Part shown: piece after piece, positions 49,060 to 62,682 of the stretch
Position numbering within the stretch: the stretch's first letter is position 1
How the letters are laid out: the number at the start of each line of letters is the position of its first letter
Source: Cricetomys ansorgei
Taxonomy: Eukaryota; Chordata; Mammalia; Rodentia; Nesomyidae
Direction of reading: 5' to 3'
Length of the DNA stretch: 64,000 nt
Assembly: GCA_026225945.1 (NCBI GenBank)
Contig: JAMJFZ010000177.1
Coordinates: 62,001 to 126,000, forward strand
The notes under the pieces: model-generated
What the model was told of the DNA's origin: nothing
What the model saw: the letters and a program-made list of their open reading frames with translations, nothing else
Databases searched by the model: none
Made by a program: the position numbers and the translations under genes

Positions 49060-50984
49060 ACACACACAGAGTGCGCGGACCACACAGGCACACAAGTACA
49101 CAGGCGCACACCGACTCCCTCTCGCACAAACACACAGTCACAGAAAATGTTCTCGGACAGTGGACCCTGGAGCCTGCAAATTTTCTATACTCTGGTAACT
49201 ATTATGACCCCTGAGATTCCATGGACGAGCCAGAGCCTGACAGGGGACTTCTGGATCCTTGAAGCTGGGCTTTCTTTCTCCTTTGGTGTGATGCAAGGAG
49301 AACTAGTCAGGGGAAGCCACGAACGTGTATGGCGCCTCCATGGGAGTCTGGCATCACAAGGAGGTGGTTTTACCAACAGGAAGGAGCTTAGCAAATGTAG
49401 TCTGGGTGGTCTGATGCCTCTGTGACGTCTTTAGAGCAGGATTCAGTGTCCAAAGACAGGCGGGGTCTGGGACCTGGAAGGCTGTGCTTCGCTGTGCCCA
49501 GCCAGCCAAGCCCTGTGGCTCTTGGCCAGCAGGGCGGCTGCCCGCATGCATCCTGGCCTGGTCGCGGGACACCTGGAACTGCTCCTTGCCAAATCTCTCC
49601 CGGGCCGCCAGGAAGCCTGTAGATGAATTGGGTGCTTCCTGTGCAGCCAGGCCTAGATGCTCCCGCCTAGCCTGTGTGTCATGCCCGGGCAGAAACCGGG
49701 AACTGCCAGCGCGAGCAGCAAAGCAATTCCGCTTGATGGCAGTAGTGCACTGTGCTCGTCAACTGCCTGGCGTCTCAGCCTGACTCCCTCCGCCCTCTTG
49801 GAGGCAAAAAAAACGGCTACCGGCAATCAGGCATCCTCAGGGGAGGAGCCAGAGAAAGAGGAATCAAGGCCTGGACATAGGAGACTGAGACCCGCCCCCT
49901 CCCTTAGGGTAGCCGTCCAGCACCCGTATCGGACTCATCAGGTCCCTGGGCCCAGCACTGGCTTCCCACCTGGCAGAAGAAGGCTCTGTGTGCAAACTGG
50001 ACAGTTGTGTGCATTGTGAGGGCTCCAGTGTCTCAGGCCCGAGCACATAGCCTGATGTGAGATGAGTCAGGCCTCTGGAAACCTCGGGTCTTCTTGCCCT
50101 TGGAACCAAGGGTGTTGCCTCCAGGATCCACATCCCATCAGGGGTCAGTAGGACGCTGCTGCACATGACCCAAAGACGGGGCCCTGCTACTGAGGGGTCC
50201 GGGGACATCCACGACCTCCCCTGAAGTGGCGGGACAGACGTCCAAGACCCTGATGTGAGGAAAAGAAGAAACATTCCGTCCACCTGTGCCCTTGCCTACC
50301 AGGCCCTGACTTTTGTTCCCCAAGCTTACCGGTTCCATGGCATTGCCAGGCAGCCACTATGAGCTATCTCTAGGTAGGTCACAAGCACTCCCTCGCCACA
50401 GCCCATCCCCTTCCCTGCCCCCGAACAACATCCACACCACCACTGGGGATACTCGGTTTGCTCTCCTTCAGCCAAAGCCCACAAGTGACTCTTGGTCTCT
50501 ACCGACACTTCACCCTGCTACTTACCTGAGGCTGGAAATAGGCACGCAAGCAACTCAGACCCTTCTGACAAGACTCAAGTGGACACCCGTGCACCTAGGC
50601 GCAAGGCAGAATACACAGTTCTCTCGGGTCCCACCAGGATCCCCACAAAATATACCCACCCCTAACCTCCACAGTCACTTCCCACATAAGAACCTCTCAA
50701 GCCGCCTGCATCCTATGTCCTGCAGACCAGACATGAGGGACAGGGAACAAAACACCATAGAGCAGTCAATCCAGAGAATGGCTCTGTTTGACTACCAGAC
50801 TACATGCAAACTTTCATATTCTCTCTCTCTCTCTGTCTCTGTCTTCACCTCTCTCCTCTCTCTCTGTCTTTGTATCTGCCTCTCTCTCTCTCTCTCTCTC
50901 TCTCTCGTTCTCTCCCTCTCTCCCCCTTTCCCTCTTCCTCTCTCTCTGACTAACTTGTAATCTCTCTCCATTTCCGTGTCCTTG
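48261..50984 (+). repeat. Repeat unit 19 (long subfamily, 2724 bp)
   Basis: Long-type with TTCGCTGTGC. The middle CT/CA module has lost one GACACA step (48931-48950). The third block is short and retains the CACCACACACA interruption typical of short-type units (49050-49066), so this block may derive by conversion from a short-type or transitional copy. Confidence 0.97.
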
Positions 50985-51557
50985 TCACTCACTCATAGAC
51001 AGACATTCCTGGCCATAGTATCCTGGGCAGACATGACTGTCTGTGTAACAGATGATATACCATGGGCACTCCGGCAAAGTTTTCCCTTTCCCAGGCAGCC
51101 TTTCTCCCATGAGCACTGAGAGTCTCCAGAAGCCCTTCTCCACAAGGCTAAGACCTTGCCTGATGGAGCCTATTAAAGAGACCACCTTCCCAGGCTATTG
51201 GGGACAACTCTCCCATTAGGTAGCCAGCCTCCTTTAGGCAGCCTCTCTGATGCTGCGAATGGTGCTCCCTTGGAGAGGGCCTGCCTGCTCTGAGTTCTCA
51301 GAGGTGCCCGGGTTGCCAATCCCAAGGATGGGTCCTGCAAACTTCAATGTTGTTATCAGACAATTGGTAAGACAGACCTTAGACAGGTACAGGGTCATCC
51401 GGAAAAGAGTCTAGACCTCATGGCCAGCTTATACTGAGGGATGGGACCCTGAAGGGGGCTTCCCCTTCACAAGGACTTGACTTTTCCCTCCCAATCAGGG
51501 GCATAAATAGCTTCCTATTCGGAGGACTCCCAGAGAAAAACCTATGCACTCTCTCTG

Positions 51558-51630
<73 letters not shown>

Positions 51631-51746
51631 CTCTCTCAGACACAGGAAACACACCCACACACAGACACAAACAGACAAACACCCACACTCTCTCTCTCTC
51701 TCACAGGAAACACACCCACACACAGACACAAACAGACAAACACCCA

Positions 51747-51802
<56 letters not shown>

Positions 51803-53711
51803 GCGCGGACCACACAGGCACACAAGTACACAGGCGCACACCGACTCCCTCTCGCACAAACACACAGTCACAGAAAATGTTCTCGGACAGTGGACCCTGG
51901 AGCCTGCAAATTTTCTATACTCTGGTAACTATTATGACCCCTGAGATTCCATGGACGAGCCAGAGCCTGACAGGGGACTTCTGGATCCTTGAAGCTGGGC
52001 TTTCTTTCTCCTTTGGTGTGATGCAAGGAGAACTAGTCAGGGGAAGCCACGAACGTGTATGGCGCCTCCATGGGAGTCTGGCATCACAAGGAGGTGGTTT
52101 TACCAACAGGAAGGAGCTTAGCAAATGTAGTCTGGGTGGTCTGATGCCTCTGTGACGTCTTTAGAGCAGGATTCAGTGTCCAAAGACAGGCGGGGTCTGG
52201 GACCTGGAAGGCTGTGCTTCGCTGTGCCCAGCCAGCCAAGCCCTGTGGCTCTTGGCCAGCAGGGCGGCTGCCCGCATGCATCCTGGCCTGGTCGCGGGAC
52301 ACCTGGAACTGCTCCTTGCCAAATCTCTCCCGGGCCGCCAGGAAGCCTGTAGATGAATTGGGTGCTTCCTGTGCAGCCAGGCCTAGATGCTCCCGCCTAG
52401 CCTGTGTGTCATGCCCGGGCAGAAACCGGGAACTGCCAGCGCGAGCAGCAAAGCAATTCCGCTTGATGGCAGTAGTGCACTGTGCTCGTCAACTGCCTGG
52501 CGTCTCAGCCTGACTCCCTCCGCCCTCTTGGAGGCAAAAAAAACGGCTACCGGCAATCAGGCATCCTCAGGGGAGGAGCCAGAGAAAGAGGAATCAAGGC
52601 CTGGACATAGGAGACTGAGACCCGCCCCCTCCCTTAGGGTAGCCGTCCAGCACCCGTATCGGACTCATCAGGTCCCTGGGCCCAGCACTGGCTTCCCACC
52701 TGGCAGAAGAAGGCTCTGTGTGCAAACTGGACAGTTGTGTGCATTGTGAGGGCTCCAGTGTCTCAGGCCCGAGCACATAGCCTGATGTGAGATGAGTCAG
52801 GCCTCTGGAAACCTCGGGTCTTCTTGCCCTTGGAACCAAGGGTGTTGCCTCCAGGATCCACATCCCATCAGGGGTCAGTAGGACGCTGCTGCACATGACC
52901 CAAAGACGGGGCCCTGCTACTGAGGGGTCCGGGGACATCCACGACCTCCCCTGAAGTGGCGGGACAGACGTCCAAGACCCTGATGTGAGGAAAAGAAGAA
53001 ACATTCCGTCCACCTGTGCCCTTGCCTACCAGGCCCTGACTTTTGTTCCCCAAGCTTACCGGTTCCATGGCATTGCCAGGCAGCCACTATGAGCTATCTC
53101 TAGGTAGGTCACAAGCACTCCCTCGCCACAGCCCATCCCCTTCCCTGCCCCCGAACAACATCCACACCACCACTGGGGATACTCGGTTTGCTCTCCTTCA
53201 GCCAAAGCCCACAAGTGACTCTTGGTCTCTACCGACACTTCACCCTGCTACTTACCTGAGGCTGGAAATAGGCACGCAAGCAACTCAGACCCTTCTGACA
53301 AGACTCAAGTGGACACCCGTGCACCTAGGCGCAAGGCAGAATACACAGTTCTCACGGGTCCCACCAGGATCCCCACAAAATATACCCACCCCTAACCTCC
53401 ACAGTCACTTCCCACATAAGAACCTCTCAAGCCGCCTGCATCCTATGTCCTGCAGACCAGACATGAGGGACAGGGAACAAAACACCATAGAGCAGTCAAT
53501 CCAGAGAATGGCTCTGTTTGACTACCAGACTACATGCAAACTTTCATATTCTCTCTCTCTCTCTGTCTCTGTCTTCACCTCTCTCCTCTCTCTCTGTCTT
53601 TGTATCTGCTCTCTCTCTCTCTCTCTCTCTCTCGTTCTCTCCCTCTCTCCCCCTTTCCCTCTTCCTCTCTCTCTGACTAACTTGTAATCTCTCTCCATTT
53701 CCGTGTCCTTG
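50985..53711 (+). repeat. Repeat unit 20 (long subfamily with rearranged microsatellite, 2727 bp)
   Basis: The GTTGCAG segment is absent. In its place is a second copy of the CAGGAAACACACCC module, so two nearly identical modules stand in tandem (51638-51757). From this unit on TTCTCACGGG returns (near 53350) after seven units with TTCTCTCGGG. It still has TGCCCCCGAAC near 53149. Confidence 0.97.
51560..51796 (+). repeat. Rearranged CT/CA block of unit 20
   Basis: The usual GTTGCAG-containing module is replaced by CTCTCTCTCAGACACAGGAAACAC, followed by a second, near-identical CAGGAAACACACCC module. This looks like duplication of the middle module or conversion within the block. Confidence 0.85.
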
Positions 53712-54289
53712 TCACTCACTCATAGACAGACATTCCTGGCCATAGTATCCTGGGCAGACATGACTGTCTGTGTAACAGATGATATACCATGGGCACTCCG
53801 GCAAAGTTTTCCCTTTCCCAGGCAGCCTTTCTCCCATGAGCACTGAGAGTCTCCAGAAGCCCTTCTCCACAAGGCTAAGACCTTGCCTGATGGAGCCTAT
53901 TAAAGAGACCACCTTCCCAGGCTATTGGGGACAACTCTCCCATTAGGTAGCCAGCCTCCTTTAGGCAGCCTCTCTGATGCTGCGAATGGTGCTCCCTTGG
54001 AGAGGGCCTGCCTGCTCTGAGTTCTCAGAGGTGCCCGGGTTGCCAATCCCAAGGATGGGTCCTGCAAACTTCAATGTTGTTATCAGACAATTGGTAAGAC
54101 AGACCTTAGACAGGTACAGGGTCATCCGGAAAAGAGTCTAGACCTCATGGCCAGCTTATACTGAGGGATGGGACCCTGAAGGGGGCTTCCCCTTCACAAG
54201 GACTTGACTTTTCCCTCCCAATCAGGGGCATAAATAGCTTCCTATTCGGAGGACTCCCAGAGAAAAACCTATGCACTCTCTCTGTTTTT

Positions 54290-54349
<60 letters not shown>

Positions 54350-54454
54350 AAGTTGCAGACACAGACACACCCACACACAGACACAAACAGACACACACCC
54401 ACTCTCTCTCTCTCTCACAGGAAACACACCCACACACAGACACAAACAGACAAA

Positions 54455-54520
<66 letters not shown>

Positions 54521-56432
54521 GCGCGGACCACACAGGCACACAAGTACACAGGCGCACACCGACTCCCTCTCGCACAAACACACAGTCACAGAAAATGTTC
54601 TCGGACAGTGGACCCTGGAGCCTGCAAATTTTCTATACTCTGGTAACTATTATGACCCCTGAGATTCCATGGACGAGCCAGAGCCTGACAGGGGACTTCT
54701 GGATCCTTGAAGCTGGGCTTTCTTTCTCCTTTGGTGTGATGCAAGGAGAACTAGTCAGGGGAAGCCACGAACGTGTATGGCGCCTCCATGGGAGTCTGGC
54801 ATCACAAGGAGGTGGTTTTACCAACAGGAAGGAGCTTAGCAAATGTAGTCTGGGTGGTCTGATGCCTCTGTGACGTCTTTAGAGCAGGATTCAGTGTCCA
54901 AAGACAGGCGGGGTCTGGGACCTGGAAGGCTGTGCTTCGCTGTGCCCAGCCAGCCAAGCCCTGTGGCTCTTGGCCAGCAGGGCGGCTGCCCGCATGCATC
55001 CTGGCCTGGTCGCGGGACACCTGGAACTGCTCCTTGCCAAATCTCTCCCGGGCCGCCAGGAAGCCTGTAGATGAATTGGGTGCTTCCTGTGCAGCCAGGC
55101 CTAGATGCTCCCGCCTAGCCTGTGTGTCATGCCCGGGCAGAAACCGGGAACTGCCAGCGCGAGCAGCAAAGCAATTCCGCTTGATGGCAGTAGTGCACTG
55201 TGCTCGTCAACTGCCTGGCGTCTCAGCCTGACTCCCTCCGCCCTCTTGGAGGCAAAAAAAACGGCTACCGGCAATCAGGCATCCTCAGGGGAGGAGCCAG
55301 AGAAAGAGGAATCAAGGCCTGGACATAGGAGACTGAGACCCGCCCCCTCCCTTAGGGTAGCCGTCCAGCACCCGTATCGGACTCATCAGGTCCCTGGGCC
55401 CAGCACTGGCTTCCCACCTGGCAGAAGAAGGCTCTGTGTGCAAACTGGACAGTTGTGTGCATTGTGAGGGCTCCAGTGTCTCAGGCCCGAGCACATAGCC
55501 TGATGTGAGATGAGTCAGGCCTCTGGAAACCTCGGGTCTTCTTGCCCTTGGAACCAAGGGTGTTGCCTCCAGGATCCACATCCCATCAGGGGTCAGTAGG
55601 ACGCTGCTGCACATGACCCAAAGACGGGGCCCTGCTACTGAGGGGTCCGGGGACATCCACGACCTCCCCTGAAGTGGCGGGACAGACGTCCAAGACCCTG
55701 ATGTGAGGAAAAGAAGAAACATTCCGTCCACCTGTGCCCTTGCCTACCAGGCCCTGACTTTTGTTCCCCAAGCTTACCGGTTCCATGGCATTGCCAGGCA
55801 GCCACTATGAGCTATCTCTAGGTAGGTCACAAGCACTCCCTCGCCACAGCCCATCCCCTTCCCTGCCCCTCGAACAACATCCACACCACCACTGGGGATA
55901 CTCGGTTTGCTCTCCTTCAGCCAAAGCCCACAAGTGACTCTTGGTCTCTACCGACACTTCACCCTGCTACTTACCTGAGGCTGGAAATAGGCACGCAAGC
56001 AACTCAGACCCTTCTGACAAGACTCAAGTGGACACCCGTGCACCTAGGCGCAAGGCAGAATACACAGTTCTCACGGGTCCCACCAGGATCCCCACAAAAA
56101 ATATACCCACCCCTAACCTCCACAGTCACTTCCCACATAAGAACCTCTCAAGCCGCCTGCATCCTATGTCCTGCAGACCAGACATGAGGGACAGGGAACA
56201 AAACACCATAGAGCAGTCAATCCAGAGAATGGCTCTGTTTGACTACCAGACTACATGCAAACTTTCATATTCTCTCTCTCTCTCTGTCTCTGTCTTCACC
56301 TCTCTCCTCTCTCTCTGTCTTTGTATCTGCTCTCTCTCTCTCTCTCTCTCTCTCGTTCTCTCCCTCTCTCCCCCTTTCCCTCTTCCTCTCTCTCTGACTA
56401 ACTTGTAATCTCTCTCCATTTCCGTGTCCTTG
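53712..56432 (+). repeat. Repeat unit 21 (long subfamily, 2721 bp)
   Basis: Long-type, with TTCGCTGTGC near 54938. The T is present again in TGCCCCTCGAAC (near 55864), which reopens the frame break seen in short units. Two extra A bases near 56096 are private. Confidence 0.97.
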
Positions 56433-57008
56433 TCACTCACTCATAGACAGACATTCCTGGCCATAGTATCCTGGGCAGACATGACTGTCTGTGTAACAGA
56501 TGATATACCATGGGCACTCCGGCAAAGTTTTCCCTTTCCCAGGCAGCCTTTCTCCCATGAGCACTGAGAGTCTCCAGAAGCCCTTCTCCACAAGGCTAAG
56601 ACCTTGCCTGATGGAGCCTATTAAAGAGACCACCTTCCCAGGCTATTGGGGACAACTCTCCCATTAGGTAGCCAGCCTCCTTTAGGCAGCCTCTCTGATG
56701 CTGCGAATGGTGCTCCCTTGGAGAGGGCCTGCCTGCTCTGAGTTCTCAGAGGTGCCCGGGTTGCCAATCCCAAGGATGGGTCCTGCAAACTTCAATGTTG
56801 TTATCAGACAATTGGTAAGACAGACCTTAGACAGGTACAGGGTCATCCGGAAAAGAGTCTAGACCTCATGGCCAGCTTATACTGAGGGATGGGACCCTGA
56901 AGGGGGCTTCCCCTTCACAAGGACTTGACTTTTCCCTCCCAATCAGGGGCATAAATAGCTTCCTATTCGGAGGACTCCCAGAGAAAAACCTATGCACTCT
57001 CTCTGTTT

Positions 57009-57079
<71 letters not shown>

Positions 57080-57196
57080 GTTGCAGACACACAGACAGGA
57101 CCCACACACAGACACAAACAGACACACACCCACTCTCTCTCTCTCTCACAGGAAACACACCCACACACAGACACAAACAGACAAACACCCACTCTC

Positions 57197-57250
<54 letters not shown>

Positions 57251-59165
57251 GCGCGGACCACACAGGCACACAAGTACACAGGCGCACACCGACTCCCTCT
57301 CGCACAAACACACAGTCACAGAAAATGTTCTCGGACAGTGGACCCTGGAGCCTGCAAATTTTCTATACTCTGGTAACTATTATGACCCCTGAGATTCCAT
57401 GGACGAGCCAGAGCCTGACAGGGGACTTCTGGATCCTTGAAGCTGGGCTTTCTTTCTCCTTTGGTGTGATGCAAGGAGAACTAGTCAGGGGAAGCCACGA
57501 ACGTGTATGGCGCCTCCATGGGAGTCTGGCATCACAAGGAGGTGGTTTTACCAACAGGAAGGAGCTTAGCAAATGTAGTCTGGGTGGTCTGATGCCTCTG
57601 TGACGTCTTTAGAGCAGGATTCAGTGTCCAAAGACAGGCGGGGTCTGGGACCTGGAAGGCTGTGCTTCGCCGTGCCCAGCCAGCCAAGCCCTGTGGCTCT
57701 TGGCCAGCAGGGCGGCTGCCCGCATGCATCCTGGCCTGGTCGCGGGACACCTGGAACTGCTCCTTGCCAAATCTCTCCCGGGCCGCCAGGAAGCCTGTAG
57801 ATGAATTGGGTGCTTCCTGTGCAGCCAGGCCTAGATGCTCCCGCCTAGCCTGTGTGTCATGCCCGGGCAGAAACCGGGAACTGCCAGCGCGAGCAGCAAA
57901 GCAATTCCGCTTGATGGCAGTAGTGCACTGTGCTCGTCAACTGCCTGGCGTCTCAGCCTGACTCCCTCCGCCCTCTTGGAGGCAAAAAAAACGGCTACCG
58001 GCAATCAGGCATCCTCAGGGGAGGAGCCAGAGAAAGAGGAATCAAGGCCTGGACATAGGAGACTGAGACCCGCCCCCTCCCTTAGGGTAGCCGTCCAGCA
58101 CACCCGTATCGGACTCATCAGGTCCCTGGGCCCAGCACTGGCTTCCCACCTGGCAGAAGAAGGCTCTGTGTGCAAACTGGACAGTTGTGTGCATTGTGAG
58201 GGCTCCAGTGTCTCAGGCCCGAGCACATAGCCTGATGTGAGATGAGTCAGGCCTCTGGAAACCTCGGGTCTTCTTGCCCTTGGAACCAAGGGTGTTGCCT
58301 CCAGGATCCACATCCCATCAGGGGTCAGTAGGACGCTGCTGCACATGACCCAAAGACGGGGCCCTGCTACTGAGGGGTCCGGGGACATCCACGACCTCCC
58401 CTGAAGTGGCGGGACAGACGTCCAAGACCCTGATGTGAGGAAAAGAAGAAACATTCCGTCCACCTGTGCCCTTGCCTACCAGGCCCTGACTTTTGTTCCC
58501 CAAGCTTACCGGTTCCATGGCATTGCCAGGCAGCCACTATGAGCTATCTCTAGGTAGGTCACAAGCACTCCCTCGCCACAGCCCATCCCCTTCCCTGCCC
58601 CCCGAACAACATCCACACCACCACTGGGGATACTCGGTTTGCTCTCCTTCAGCCAAAGCCCACAAGTGACTCTTGGTCTCTACCGACACTTCACCCTGCT
58701 ACTTACCTGAGGCTGGAAATAGGCACGCAAGCAACTCAGACCCTTCTGACAAGACTCAAGTGGACACCCGTGCACCTAGGCGCAAGGCAGAATACACAGT
58801 TCTCACGGGTCCCACCAGGATCCCCACAAAATATACCCACCCCTAACCTCCACAGTCACTTCCCACATAAGAACCTCTCAAGCCGCCTGCATCCTATGTC
58901 CTGCAGACCAGACATGAGGGACAGGGAACAAAACACCATAGAGCAGTCAATCCAGAGAATGGCTCTGTTTGACTACCAGACTACATGCAAACTTTCATAT
59001 TCTCTCTCTCTCTCTGTCTCTGTCTTCACCTCTCTCCTCTCTCTCTGTCTTTGTATCTGCTCTCTCTCTCTCTCTCTCTCTCTCTCGTTCTCTCCCTCTC
59101 TCCCCCCTTTCCCTCTTCCTCTCTCTCTGACTAACTTGTAATCTCTCTCCATTTCCGTGTCCTTG
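56433..59165 (+). repeat. Repeat unit 22 (long subfamily, 2733 bp)
   Basis: Longest complete unit. It has TTCGCCGTGC (near 57667) and a third version of the C run, TGCCCCCCGAAC, near 58596. The segment after GTTGCAG reads ACACACAGACAGGACCC (57085-57101), a private rearrangement. Two extra bases near 58100 (AGCACACCCG) and an extra C near 59106 are also private. Confidence 0.97.
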
Positions 59166-59739
59166 TCACTCACTCATAGACAGACATTCCTGGCCATAGT
59201 ATCCTGGGCAGACATGACTGTCTGTGTAACAGATGATATACCATGGGCACTCCGGCAAAGTTTTCCCTTTCCCAGGCAGCCTTTCTCCCATGAGCACTGA
59301 GAGTCTCCAGAAGCCCTTCTCCACAAGGCTAAGACCTTGCCTGATGGAGCCTATTAAAGAGACCACCTTCCCAGGCTATTGGGGACAACTCTCCCATTAG
59401 GTAGCCAGCCTCCTTTAGGCAGCCTCTCTGATGCTGCGAATGGTGCTCCCTTGGAGAGGGCCTGCCTGCTCTGAGTTCTCAGAGGTGCCCGGGTTGCCAA
59501 TCCCAAGGATGGGTCCTGCAAACTTCAATGTTGTTATCAGACAATTGGTAAGACAGACCTTAGACAGGTACAGGGTCATCCGGAAAAGAGTCTAGACCTC
59601 ATGGGCCAGCTTATACTGAGGGATGGGACCCTGAAGGGGGCTTCCCCTTCACAAGGACTTGACTTTTCCCTCCCAATCAGGGGCATAAATAGCTTCCTAT
59701 TCGGAGGACTCCCAGAGAAAAACCTATGCACTCTCTCTT

Positions 59740-59827
<88 letters not shown>

Positions 59828-59924
59828 ACACACACACAGACACAAACAGACACACACCCACTCTCTCTCTCTCTCACAGGAAACACACCCACACACAGAC
59901 ACAAACAGACAAACACCCACTCTC

Positions 59925-59978
<54 letters not shown>

Positions 59979-61889
59979 GCGCGGACCACACAGGCACACA
60001 AGTACACAGGCGCACACCGACTCCCTCTCGCACAAACACACAGTCACAGAAAATGTTCTCGGACAGTGGACCCTGGAGCCTGCAAATTTTCTATACTCTG
60101 GTAACTATTATGACCCCTGAGATTCCATGGACGAGCCAGAGCCTGACAGGGGACTTCTGGATCCTTGAAGCTGGGCTTTCTTTCTCCTTTGGTGTGATGC
60201 AAGGAGAACTAGTCAGGGGAAGCCACGAACGTGTATGGCGCCTCCATGGGAGTCTGGCATCACAAGGAGGTGGTTTTACCAACAGGAAGGAGCTTAGCAA
60301 ATGTAGTCTGGGTGGTCTGATGCCTCTGTGACGTCTTTAGAGCAGGATTCAGTGTCCAAAGACAGGCGGGGTCTGGGACCTGGAAGGCTGTGCTTCGCCG
60401 TGCCCAGCCAGCCAAGCCCTGTGGCTCTTGGCCAGCAGGGCGGCTGCCCGCATGCATCCTGGCCTGGTCGCGGGACACCTGGAACTGCTCCTTGCCAAAT
60501 CTCTCCCGGGCCGCCAGGAAGCCTGTAGATGAATTGGGTGCTTCCTGTGCAGCCAGGCCTAGATGCTCCCGCCTAGCCTGTGTGTCATGCCCGGGCAGAA
60601 AACCGGGAACTGCCAGCGCGAGCAGCAAAGCAATTCCGCTTGATGGCAGTAGTGCACTGTGCTCGTCAACTGCCTGGCGTCTCAGCCTGACTCCCTCCGC
60701 CCTCTTGGAGGCAAAAAAAACGGCTACCGGCAATCAGGCATCCTCAGGGGAGGAGCCAGAGAAAGAGGAATCAAGGCCTGGACATAGGAGACTGAGACCC
60801 GCCCCCTCCCTTAGGGTAGCCGTCCAGCACCCGTATCGGACTCATCAGGTCCCTGGGCCCAGCACTGGCTTCCCACCTGGCAGAAGAAGGCTCTGTGTGC
60901 AAACTGGACAGTTGTGTGCATTGTGAGGGCTCCAGTGTCTCAGGCCCGAGCACATAGCCTGATGTGAGATGAGTCAGGCCTCTGGAAACCTCGGGTCTTC
61001 TTGCCCTTGGAACCAAGGGTGTTGCCTCCAGGATCCACATCCCATCAGGGGTCAGTAGGACGCTGCTGCACATGACCCAAAGACGGGGCCCTGCTACTGA
61101 GGGGTCCGGGGACATCCACGACCTCCCCTGAAGTGGCGGGACAGACGTCCAAGACCCTGATGTGAGGAAAAGAAGAAACATTCCGTCCACCTGTGCCCTT
61201 GCCTACCAGGCCCTGACTTTTGTTCCCCAAGCTTACCGGTTCCATGGCATTGCCAGGCAGCCACTATGAGCTATCTCTAGGTAGGTCACAAGCACTCCCT
61301 CGCCACAGCCCATCCCCTTCCCTGCCCCTCGAACAACATCCACACCACCACTGGGGATACTCGGTTTGCTCTCCTTCAGCCAAAGCCCACAAGTGACTCT
61401 TGGTCTCTACCGACACTTCACCCTGCTACTTACCTGAGGCTGGAAATAGGCACGCAAGCAACTCAGACCCTTCTGACAAGACTCAAGTGGACACCCGTGC
61501 ACCTAGGCGCAAGGCAGAATACACAGTTCTCACGGGTCCCACCAGGATCCCCACAAAATATACCCACCCCTAACCTCCACAGTCACTTCCCACATAAGAA
61601 CCCTCTCAAGCCGCCTGCATCCTATGTCCTGCAGACCAGACATGAGGGACAGGGAACAAAACACCATAGAGCAGTCAATCCAGAGAATGGCTCTGTTTGA
61701 CTACCAGACTACATGCAAACTTTCATATTCTCTCTCTCTCTCTGTCTCTGTCTTCACCTCTCTCCTCTCTCTCTGTCTTTGTATCTGCCTCTCTCTCTCT
61801 CTCTCTCTCTCGTTCTCTCCCTCTCTCCCCCTTTCCCTCTTCCTCTCTCTCTGACTAACTTGTAATCTCTCTCCATTTCCGTGTCCTTG
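59166..61889 (+). repeat. Repeat unit 23 (long subfamily, 2724 bp)
   Basis: Long-type with TTCGCCGTGC and TGCCCCTCGAAC. The GTTGCAG segment is missing, and the first module is an almost uninterrupted CT then CA run (59745-59838). Private one-base insertions lie near 59605, 60601 and 61602. The one near 60601 fuses frames into 157-178 codon open frames of no evident meaning. Confidence 0.97.
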
Positions 61890-62467
61890 TCACTCACTCA
61901 TAGACAGACATTCCTGGCCATAGTATCCTGGGCAGACATGACTGTCTGTGTAACAGATGATATACCATGGGCACTCCGGCAAAGTTTTCCCTTTCCCAGG
62001 CAGCCTTTCTCCCATGAGCACTGAGAGTCTCCAGAAGCCCTTCTCCACAAGGCTAAGACCTTGCCTGATGGAGCCTATTAAAGAGACCACCTTCCCAGGG
62101 CTATTGGGGACAACTCTCCCATTAGGTAGCCAGCCTCCTTTAGGCAGCCTCTCTGATGCTGCGAATGGTGCTCCCTTGGAGAGGGCCTGCCTGCTCTGAG
62201 TTCTCAGAGGTGCCCGGGTTGCCAATCCCAAGGATGGGTCCTGCAAACTTCAATGTTGTTATCAGACAATTGGTAAGACAGACCTTAGACAGGTACAGGG
62301 TCATCCGGAAAAGAGTCTAGACCTCATGGCCAGCTTATACTGAGGGATGGGACCCTGAAGGGGGCTTCCCCTTCACAAGGACTTGACTTTTCCCTCCCAA
62401 TCAGGGGCATAAATAGCTTCCTATTCGGAGGACTCCCAGAGAAAAACCTATGCACTCTCTCTGTTTT

Positions 62468-62541
<74 letters not shown>

Positions 62542-62628
62542 ACCCACACACAGACACACACCCACTCTCTCTCTCTCTCACAGGAAACACACCCACACAC
62601 AGACACAAACAGACAAACACCCACTCTC

Positions 62629-62682
<54 letters not shown>

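Noticed and set aside
60260..60926. 157- and 178-codon frames in unit 23
   Set aside because: Both exist only because of a private one-base insertion near 60601, most likely a sequencing error. Other units have stops there.
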